From contig CAMUYW010000031.1 of the NCBI GenBank assembly GCA_947165045.1, forward strand, positions 1 through 37,618: 37,618 nt of DNA. Direction: 5' to 3'. Positions 31,744 to 37,618 of the stretch are shown one piece after another. This DNA is from an uncultured Fibrobacter sp. (GTDB taxonomy: Bacteria; Fibrobacterota; Fibrobacteria; Fibrobacterales; Fibrobacteraceae). Below the pieces are notes generated by a model. That model was not told the origin of the DNA, made no database searches, and saw only the letters and a program-made list of their open reading frames with translations. Each line of letters begins with the position of its first letter. Within the stretch, counting starts at the first letter, position 1. A program made the position numbers and the translations under genes.

Positions 31744-33153
31744 CTATCGCTTTTTCAGCTCAGGGTGTATTGCGTAGTATAGCTTCTTGTCTTCGTACAT
31801 TTGAACATCTGCCAAATGCATTGCGGTGCGGATGTCGCCGCCGTCTTTGTCGTAGTAAAAACCCAGCGAAAAACTGATGTTGCCAGGAATCTTTGATTTT
31901 TCACGAAGCTTTTCAACTTTGGCTTCAAGCTTTTCTTTGGACTTGTCTAGCTCAATAATCAAAAATTCGTCGCCGCCGGCTCGGTAGATTTCTCCGTCAG
32001 CAAAGGTCTCTTTTAAAAGCCAAGCCGCATTTCTTAACAAAGTATCACCGGCATCATGTCCTTTATTGTCGTTGACTGGCTTTAATCCATTCAAGTCTGC
32101 AAAGATTACTGCAAGGGATTTGTGCGGAACTTCTCCGTCCAAGAATTGCGAAACTCTGTTGTTCATGGAATTACGGTTCATGAGCCCCGTCAAAAGATCC
32201 ATGTGGCTCAAAAAATCGAGCTTGCTCAAAAGCTGGTAGTTTGCAATTTCTGAGGCTACAAAAAATGCCGAAAGTTCAAGTGTTTCTCTGATGTATATCG
32301 TGTTGGATGTATCAAAGTTTGTTACCCAGATAAATCCAAGAGTTATGCCGTTATACTGTAAAGGCAAAAGCACAAGGCTTTGGACTTTTGCTCCTGTGAG
32401 CGAATTGTACCATTTGGGAGCCGTTTCTCGGATGACTTCTAGATCGTCTTCGTTCTTAATCATCAGGCAGTTGCTTCCGTCGAGCGCCTTCATCCAGACT
32501 CTAGCGTAATCAACAAAGTTTTCGGAACTGAGCTCGCGGATAGAACGTTGGTTTGATTCTTTGTTTACGGAATCGCTGAATACGGACCAGGTGTTTTCTG
32601 TAAAGTCTGTTAACAACACGCAGCAGTAACTAGCATCGCAAATTTTTCGAATATCCTCGGTAACCTCGTCCATGGTTTTATGCAAGTCTTTTGCACCGCG
32701 AAGTTTGATACATGTTTGCAATATGTTGGACGATGTCTTTGCCGAAATGTTCGACATTGCATCCACATTTTCTTCGAAGGAAATTTCTTGCGAATAAGTG
32801 CAATAAGCTTTTTCCGGATCGTCAATGGCTAATGGCATCATGTACAAGTTGATGCTGAAAGTATAACGCTCCGGGCGAATGTAGGCGTGAATCGGTTTTT
32901 TCTTGATGGCGCACTCGTAGCAGAAATTCTCGAAGTTCAGTTCCTTCTTCATGTAGCGTTCGTAACTTGCGCCCGGGACGAACTTTTGCTTGAAAATCAC
33001 ATTCCCGTCGTCATCCACTTTTTCCATGGATTTGATATACAGGTCGTTACCGGCCTCGATGCGAATGGTGCCGATTCTGTCATCATTACGCTTTTCGACC
33101 GACAAAATGCTTGTCATGGTATGGAAACTATTTGCAATTTTCTGTAAATCCAT
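31744..33153 (-). CDS. GAF-GGDEF diguanylate cyclase, paralogue B
   Basis: The 469-residue protein has a novel-looking N-terminal domain (about 1-130) with MTSILSVEK, a segment FVPGASYERYMKKELNFENF and CTYSQEISFEEN. A GAF-like domain follows (about 145-305; SYCCVLLTDF, LVLLPLQYNGITLGFIWVTNF), then GGDEF (about 318-460) with GGDEF at 393-397 and FADLNGLKPVND. No RxxD inhibitory site is seen. Cyclic di-GMP synthesis is expected. It starts 3 bp after the stop of its paralogue, from which it is clearly duplicated. There are no membrane helices, so sensing is probably intracellular. The signal is unknown. Confidence 0.88.
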   Translation of the reverse strand: MDLQKIANSFHTMTSILSVEKRNDDRIGTIRIEAGNDLYIKSMEKVDDDGNVIFKQKFVPGASYERYMKKELNFENFCYECAIKKKPIHAYIRPERYTFSINLYMMPLAIDDPEKAYCTYSQEISFEENVDAMSNISAKTSSNILQTCIKLRGAKDLHKTMDEVTEDIRKICDASYCCVLLTDFTENTWSVFSDSVNKESNQRSIRELSSENFVDYARVWMKALDGSNCLMIKNEDDLEVIRETAPKWYNSLTGAKVQSLVLLPLQYNGITLGFIWVTNFDTSNTIYIRETLELSAFFVASEIANYQLLSKLDFLSHMDLLTGLMNRNSMNNRVSQFLDGEVPHKSLAVIFADLNGLKPVNDNKGHDAGDTLLRNAAWLLKETFADGEIYRAGGDEFLIIELDKSKEKLEAKVEKLREKSKIPGNISFSLGFYYDKDGGDIRTAMHLADVQMYEDKKLYYAIHPELKKR

Positions 33154-33156
33154 AAT

Positions 33157-34572
33157 TTAGCGTTTCCTGTTTTCTGCGTGCATTTCGTAATGTTGTCTTT
33201 TGTCTTCGTACATTCGGGCGTCTGCTAGGCGCATTGCCGCTCTTATGTCACCGTGATTTTCATTGTAATAGAACCCGATGGCAAAACTTACAGGCTCTGG
33301 GTCGTTCTCTTTTTTTCGAAGTTCGATAATTTGAGATTCGAGTATTTCTTTAGAAATTCCCATCGAAATAATTACGAATTCGTCTCCACCTGCGCGGTAA
33401 ATGTCGCTGCCTTTAAACGTTGTTGTTAATGCCGCGGCCGCGTTTTTCAGGAGCGAGTCTCCTGCGTTATGTCCTTTGCCGTCATTGATTGTCTTTAGTC
33501 CGTTCAAGTCTGCAAAAATGACACCGTAAGCGTTTGGCATTCGTTCGCGTCCGGTCACGATTTTGATGACACGGTTGTTCATGGCGTTACGGTTGTTGAC
33601 TCCGGTCAAAAGATCGGTTGTGCTTAATTTTTCAAGCTGTTGCAACAACTGGTAGTTTGCAATTTCCGAGGCGATGAAGAATGTGGTGAGCTCAAGAGTT
33701 TCCTTGATGTGTTCGGTCTCTTGAATGTCGAAATTGGTTGCCCAAAGGAACCCGATGACTTCTTCGTTGTACTTGAGCGGGAACAACGCAATCCTTTCGA
33801 TTCCAGCCGATTGCATGGAAACGTACCACCGCGGATTGCGGACCTTGATTTCGGCCATGTCTTGCTCGTTCTTAATAATCAAGCAATTGCTTCCGTTGAT
33901 GGTGTCTAGCCATGATTGTGCGTAATCGATAAACTCGTCGTCCAAGAAATCAAGGAGGGTGTGCCGACCTATTTCAGGAGCTGCACTTTCACTTAACAAA
34001 CTGCATTTGCGTTCCTTGAAATCTGTTAGCATAATGCAACAAAAATTGGATTTGCAAATATTGCGAATGTCCTCGATGACTTCGTCCATGGTCTTGAGAA
34101 AGTTCTTGGTGCCACGAAGCTTGATACATGCTTTCAGAACATCTCTTGTCGTTTTGCTCGATAAATTTTTGAGCTGATTAGTATTGATTTCCGCAGAGAC
34201 TTCTTGCGTGTAGGTGCAATAGCACTTATAGGGGTCGTCAAAGTCGAGCGGCAGGCTGAAAATGTTAAACCATATATCGAATCGATCGGGGTGGATGTAG
34301 GCGTGCATCGGCTTCTTGAGAACCGCGCTGTTGTAAATGAAATGCTCGAAGTTCAGGTCCTTGGGAATGTAGGTGGTATATTCCTGGCCGGGAACGAACT
34401 TGTTTCCGAAGGGCATGTCGATGAGGTTGTCGTTGCTTTTTTCAAAGGAGGATACATACGCTTTGTTACCGACTTCTATGCACATTTTGCCATAGCTCCC
34501 GTCGGCATTTTTTTCAACAGACATGATACAGGTCATCGAATCGAACTGGTCTACATATTCCTGTAAATCCAT
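33157..34572 (-). CDS. GAF-GGDEF diguanylate cyclase, paralogue A
   Basis: From the ATG at 34572 the protein has 471 residues; AAGGAG lies 5 bases before it, so a longer frame to 34614 is rejected. It has the same three-part structure as paralogue B: an N-terminal domain (MTCIMSVEK, FVPGQEYTTYIPKDLNFEHF, CTYTQEVSAE), GAF-like (FCCIMLTDF, IALFPLKYNEEVIGFLWATNF) and GGDEF with GGDEF at 395-399 and FADLNGLKTIND. No inhibitory RxxD is seen. The conserved aromatic and Cys residues of the N-terminal domain suggest a ligand or redox sensor, but this is inference. It is first in the pair. Confidence 0.88.
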   Translation of the reverse strand: MDLQEYVDQFDSMTCIMSVEKNADGSYGKMCIEVGNKAYVSSFEKSNDNLIDMPFGNKFVPGQEYTTYIPKDLNFEHFIYNSAVLKKPMHAYIHPDRFDIWFNIFSLPLDFDDPYKCYCTYTQEVSAEINTNQLKNLSSKTTRDVLKACIKLRGTKNFLKTMDEVIEDIRNICKSNFCCIMLTDFKERKCSLLSESAAPEIGRHTLLDFLDDEFIDYAQSWLDTINGSNCLIIKNEQDMAEIKVRNPRWYVSMQSAGIERIALFPLKYNEEVIGFLWATNFDIQETEHIKETLELTTFFIASEIANYQLLQQLEKLSTTDLLTGVNNRNAMNNRVIKIVTGRERMPNAYGVIFADLNGLKTINDGKGHNAGDSLLKNAAAALTTTFKGSDIYRAGGDEFVIISMGISKEILESQIIELRKKENDPEPVSFAIGFYYNENHGDIRAAMRLADARMYEDKRQHYEMHAENRKR

Positions 34573-34710
34573 AATTTCTCCTTCGCGGTTATTCCCCAGC
34601 ATAACCGGATACAATCCAACAATAAAAATAATTCGAATTATTGTAAAAGGAACAATAGGGGTATGCTTTTTTGCTGAATTAGGGCCAGAAATGGCGCTTT
34701 TATCACATTT

Positions 34711-36015
34711 TTAAGGGGCTTTTACGATGGATTCGATGCTTCCGTCTTTAAACCGGGTGGTTAAGGAGTCGCCAGGCTTGAGTTGTTCCTTGCTGCGGAT
34801 GAATTTCCCGTTGGCATTGAGGGTGAGCGTGTAGCCTTTGGCTAGTGTTGTCTTGGGGTCCGCGTTTTTGACTTTTTCGCTTACAAGTTCGAACTGCGAT
34901 TTGGCGAGGTCGAGAATTTTGCGTGAACCCTGCCTTAAGCCTTCCTGGTTGCGGTCGAGACGTTCGTGTTCAGACTTGAGATAAAATGCGGTGTCTTTCT
35001 TGATGGAGGCCGCGATGAGCGTGTGCTTTGACTTTTCGTTTTGGATGAGGCTGTTGACTTTCTGTTGCAGTTGGTTCCCCATGGTGCCGAGCCGCTTGTT
35101 GTTCTCGGTGATGAGGTCGCGGGCGCCGTCGGCGATGCTTGCCATGGCTTCGGTCATGCGGTTCCAGCTATCTGTGACGCGTTCCACGAGACGCTTCGCG
35201 CAGTCTGTGGGCGTGATGCAAGAGAGGTAGGCGACTTCGTCTAGAAGGCTGCGGTCGATTTCGTGGCCGATACCTGTAAAGACGGGGAGGGGATAGTTTG
35301 CGACTGCACGGCAGAGCGCTTCGCTATCGAAAAAGTTCAAGTCCGTCTTGGCGCCGCCACCGCGCACAATACAGACAACATCTAAATTTGGGTCGCCTTG
35401 GAGTTGTTCGAGTGCCGCGATGATGCTGCCTTCGGTTTCGTTCCCTTGCATGCGGGCGTAAACGGTCGTCACTTCAAAAGCGAATGGCGAAGCTTCGAGG
35501 CGGGTGGTGAAATCCTTGTAGGCGGCGGTGTTCTCGCCGGTAATGAGGCCCACGCGGAGCGGAACTTCGGCAAGTTCGAGTTGCTTGTTCTTGTCGAGCA
35601 GGCCCTCGGTGGCGAGGCGCTTTAGAATAGCGCTCTTGGTGAGTGCGAGTTCGCCGATGGTGTAGACAGGATCGATATCTAGAATTTGCGCTTGCAGTTT
35701 TCCGTAGGGAATGTAAAGCTCGGCGCGAATCAAGAAGTTGACCTTGAGATCGTGCTTAAGCGTGAACGGTTGCGATAAGCTAGAAATCTTTGCGAGAATC
35801 GCATCGTACTTGGCGGTGTAGCAGTAGAGGGCGAGAGTGGCCTTGGGCTTTACGTCGCCCTCGTTGAAGTCCGCAATGCTCAGGTACACGCCGGAAGGCT
35901 TCTCTGCAATTTGCGAAATCACGCCATGCACCCAAACCGCAGGTGTAGACTCTACGGTATTCTTGAGCGAACGCATGTATTGCGTGACCGAAAATGTGCG
36001 AACTTCTTGATCCAT
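34711..36015 (-). CDS. xseA: Exodeoxyribonuclease VII large subunit
   Basis: The 434-residue protein has an OB-fold N-terminus (WVHGVISQIAEKPSGVYLSI), then the XseA catalytic region with LRVGLITGENTAAYKDF, VCIVRGGGAKTDLNFFDSEA and PVFTGIGHEIDRSLLDEVA. A long helical segment follows, then the C-terminal YTLTLNANGKFIRSKEQLKPGD. It is the large subunit of the single-strand DNA exonuclease. The usual small subunit gene xseB does not follow in this window. The Shine-Dalgarno is not evident. A palindromic repeat (36025-36118) lies just before the start. Confidence 0.93.
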   Translation of the reverse strand: MDQEVRTFSVTQYMRSLKNTVESTPAVWVHGVISQIAEKPSGVYLSIADFNEGDVKPKATLALYCYTAKYDAILAKISSLSQPFTLKHDLKVNFLIRAELYIPYGKLQAQILDIDPVYTIGELALTKSAILKRLATEGLLDKNKQLELAEVPLRVGLITGENTAAYKDFTTRLEASPFAFEVTTVYARMQGNETEGSIIAALEQLQGDPNLDVVCIVRGGGAKTDLNFFDSEALCRAVANYPLPVFTGIGHEIDRSLLDEVAYLSCITPTDCAKRLVERVTDSWNRMTEAMASIADGARDLITENNKRLGTMGNQLQQKVNSLIQNEKSKHTLIAASIKKDTAFYLKSEHERLDRNQEGLRQGSRKILDLAKSQFELVSEKVKNADPKTTLAKGYTLTLNANGKFIRSKEQLKPGDSLTTRFKDGSIESIVKAP

Positions 36016-36024
36016 TTTTTTGAT

Positions 36025-36118
36025 GTCACCCCGGCCACTGCGCGACCGACTTCATCATTTCTAAACAGTCGCCCCGGCTAGAGCCTGTCCCGGTTTTATT
36101 CCGGGATGCCGGGGTCAC
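36025..36118. repeat. GTCACCCCGGC/GCCGGGGTCAC palindromic repeat
   Basis: GTCACCCCGGCC (36025-36036) is mirrored by GATGCCGGGGTCACC at the right end. The interior includes CCCGG and CCGGG blocks (TCCCGGTTTTATTCCGGGA). It occupies the gap between xseA and the divergent antitoxin gene. Confidence 0.7.
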
Positions 36119-36171
36119 CTTTTGACGGTTGTTGTAATAATAATTAAATTGCAAAGTAAAAAGGAATCGCC

Positions 36172-36372
36172 GTGTCGAAAGTTGTTTCTGCAATGGATAT
36201 GCGTCAAAATTTTGGGACGCTATTGAACCAGGTTGCCATCAAGGACGAAGAAATCGTCATTGAACGCGCTGGCAAGCCTTTGGCACGCCTCGTGAGCATG
36301 AATTCCGCAACAAGCGGCAAGCTCGACTTCCGCGACATCGGAAAACTCCCCAACGACATTTGGGTGGAATAG
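36172..36372 (+). CDS. Solitary Phd/YefM-type antitoxin
   Basis: The 66-residue protein begins at GTG, with AAGGA 7 bases before it. SAMDMRQNFGTLLNQVAIKDEEIVIERAGKPLARLVSM matches the Phd/YefM family, in which the N-terminal half binds operator DNA and the C-terminal half binds a toxin. The remainder is short (SGKLDFRDIGKLPNDIWVE). A toxin gene (PIN, RelE/YoeB or Doc) normally overlaps the 3' end, but here a terminator begins right after the stop codon and the next frame is unrelated. It may be an orphan antitoxin or a stand-alone regulator. Confidence 0.85.
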   Translation: MSKVVSAMDMRQNFGTLLNQVAIKDEEIVIERAGKPLARLVSMNSATSGKLDFRDIGKLPNDIWVE

Positions 36373-36394
36373 GTTCCCGCAAGGGGACTTTTTT
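36373..36394 (+). terminator. Terminator after the antitoxin gene
   Basis: GTTCCC (36373-36378), a GCAA tetraloop and GGGGAC (36383-36388) are followed by six Ts. It begins at the base after the stop codon. Confidence 0.75.
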
Positions 36395-36408
36395 GTATTT
36401 TCTGTTAT

Positions 36409-36993
36409 ATGAGAAATGTTCTGCTTTTAATCGTCGCATTTGTTGCGTTTGCGAATGCACAACTCTTTTACGATAGACATGGAGAAAGTCGCGGTGCATA
36501 TAAAGACAGCATGGAGTATGCGAAGCTAGTCGAACTCGCACAAAGATTCCGTGGACCGATTTTGGTGAAAAAGCCTGTTGAAGGCGCCAAGCCAAGAAAG
36601 AATTTGAAAAAGATTCCGCAAGACAAAATTCAAAGAACATTTGAAGTCCGTCGCGATTCCTTGCGCGATGAGCTTTGGCTCGAAGTAGAGAAAAACGAAA
36701 TCGTCAAGATCTGCGTTGATGGCCCTGTTGTCGCTTGGGAAACATCGATGAATTCGAATATTTTCAACGACTCGTGTTTGGTATTTACAGTGCCGACGCT
36801 TATTGGGGTTGAATCTATAAAAGTGTATTTGCCGGAATCCGATAGTTCGTGTAAGATTAATTTGGCCGTAGGGATGAAGTATCTCAATTTCAAAAAAGAA
36901 AAAGTACTATTGGGATATAATAAATATTTAGTCGATTTCCGCCTAATCCGCAACAACGCCAAATGGGAAGGATGCGAGTCTGAATCTAATTAA
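36409..36993 (+). CDS. Secreted protein of unknown function
   Basis: The 194-residue protein has a signal peptide, MRNVLLLIVAFVAFANA, and no lipobox. The mature part is basic near residues 50-80 (KKPVEGAKPRKNLKKIP) and then beta-rich, with cysteines at about 106, 123, 147 and 190 that could pair. I recognise no family. The start codon has no Shine-Dalgarno; TATTTT (36396-36401) ends 7 bases before the ATG, consistent with a leaderless transcript just after the preceding terminator. It ends at a strong terminator shared with the convergent nuoN gene. Confidence 0.7.
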   Translation: MRNVLLLIVAFVAFANAQLFYDRHGESRGAYKDSMEYAKLVELAQRFRGPILVKKPVEGAKPRKNLKKIPQDKIQRTFEVRRDSLRDELWLEVEKNEIVKICVDGPVVAWETSMNSNIFNDSCLVFTVPTLIGVESIKVYLPESDSSCKINLAVGMKYLNFKKEKVLLGYNKYLVDFRLIRNNAKWEGCESESN

Positions 36994-37011
36994 ATCTTTT
37001 GCATAAAACGA

Positions 37012-37042
37012 AAAATGAGACCGGCTGGCCTCATTTTCTTTT
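37012..37042 (+). terminator. Terminator between the secreted protein gene and nuoN
   Basis: AAAATGAG (37012-37019) pairs with CTCATTTT (37030-37037); the inner CC/GG pairs extend the stem beyond one mismatch. T-rich tails follow on both strands, so it may be bidirectional. Confidence 0.8.
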
Positions 37043-37103
37043 AAAGCGACAATGTCGCGAGCTCATGTCTCAATGCTCGCCGTAGCGGGCGACCTCACAT
37101 CTC

Positions 37104-37618
37104 TTAATTCGTGAACCCAGCAAAGATGTTGTTGCTCAGGAACGGCAGGAATCCGAGAGCGATTACGGCTGCACTTAACAGAATGATGACTTCACGCTGG
37201 CGCTTTGTGAGGCGGAGCGGAGTGAGGTGGCCATCGGGTTCATCGACCCAGGCGGCCTTGATGAGCTGCAAGTAGTAGAAGAGTGCAATGACGTTGTTCA
37301 AGACGGCGAATGCAACGAGTGCATAATGGCCCGTCGAAGCTCCGCTGAAGAACAGGTGGAACTTGCCGAAGAAACCGGCGAGAGGCGGGATACCTGCCAA
37401 GCTGAACATCGAAATGGCAAGTGCAATGCCGAGGCTCGGGTTCTGCTTAGAAAGGCCACGGAGCGACTGGAATGTTTCTTCGCGGTGGTGTCCGATAATG
37501 CCGAACACGAAGAACGCGAGGTAGTTCGAAACGGCATAGACAAAGAGGTAATAGATGATTGATGTCTTTGCGGTTGTTGCTGGGCCGAGCAAAGCGACCA
37601 TGATGTAACCGGCTTGAG
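37104..37618 (-). CDS. nuoN: NADH-quinone oxidoreductase subunit N (C-terminal part)
   Basis: The frame is open to the right edge of the window, reading QAGYIMVALLG at its first visible residues, so the 5' part is outside. The 171 visible residues hold the last membrane helices: TSIIYYLFVYAVSNYLAFFVFG, LGIALAISMFSLAGIPPLAGFFGKFHLF, YALVAFAVLNNVIALFYYLQLI and EVIILLSAAVIALGFLP. MFSLAGIPPLAGFFGK is the typical NuoN signature. The subunit is part of the proton-pumping membrane arm of complex I, which passes electrons to quinone; menaquinone fits with mqnE nearby. Other nuo genes probably lie upstream, outside the window. Confidence 0.93.
   Translation of the reverse strand, partial: QAGYIMVALLGPATTAKTSIIYYLFVYAVSNYLAFFVFGIIGHHREETFQSLRGLSKQNPSLGIALAISMFSLAGIPPLAGFFGKFHLFFSGASTGHYALVAFAVLNNVIALFYYLQLIKAAWVDEPDGHLTPLRLTKRQREVIILLSAAVIALGFLPFLSNNIFAGFTN

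Noticed and set aside
34573..34614. N-terminal extension of GGDEF paralogue A to 34614
   Set aside because: AAGGAG and the match to the start of paralogue B support the ATG at 34572.

Overview
The window looks like chromosomal DNA of a Fibrobacter-type cellulolytic bacterium. The evidence is: lipoproteins and a secreted esterase with poly-serine linkers (runs of SSSS); a GH74-type xyloglucanase and a CE6-type acetyl esterase that end in similar beta-rich tails, like type IX secretion sorting domains; a futalosine-pathway menaquinone gene (mqnE); and tandem GGDEF proteins. This assignment is inference from gene content; no rRNA or ribosomal protein is present to fix it.

Layout. 1-3252: a SWIM zinc-finger protein cut by the left edge, queF with a structured leader, and a three-repeat GGDEF protein. 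3419-5734: a tightly overlapping set of a small lipoprotein, an ArnA-type UDP-sugar decarboxylase/epimerase and a GT2 glycosyltransferase. 5770-5929: a MITE-like element. 5953-10319: the classical MoxR / DUF58 / transglutaminase cluster. 10323-17940: a carbohydrate and envelope region with lipoproteins, the CE6 esterase, trmO, the GH74 enzyme, a lipoprotein histidine phosphatase and a membrane protein. 18061-25949: housekeeping genes (rfbD, mqnE, an initiator-type tRNA-Met with an extra base in its T arm, a pgsA-like gene coupled to recN, trmB, a metallo-beta-lactamase hydrolase) and a lipoprotein. 26144-31080: exonuclease III, an orphan polyamine-type binding lipoprotein, two paralogous outer-membrane barrels and an aminotransferase. 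31310-37618: a solo type I restriction N-domain protein, two tandem GAF-GGDEF paralogues, xseA, a solitary Phd-type antitoxin, a secreted unknown and the 3' end of nuoN.

The most notable structure lies between the genes. Several genes lack a Shine-Dalgarno sequence and carry a TAnnTT hexamer 6-7 nt before the ATG, which suggests leaderless mRNAs. Others have good Shine-Dalgarno sequences and TTGnnn-N17-TAnnTT promoters. Short dispersed palindromic repeats and a terminal-inverted-repeat element fill many intergenic gaps, and in two places repeat sequence supplies the stop codon of the adjacent gene. No CRISPR array, prophage or complete insertion sequence was seen. I found no single clear novel multi-gene system; the best leads are the leaderless promoter pattern, the odd tRNA, the tandem GGDEF sensors, the pgsA fusion and the repeats.
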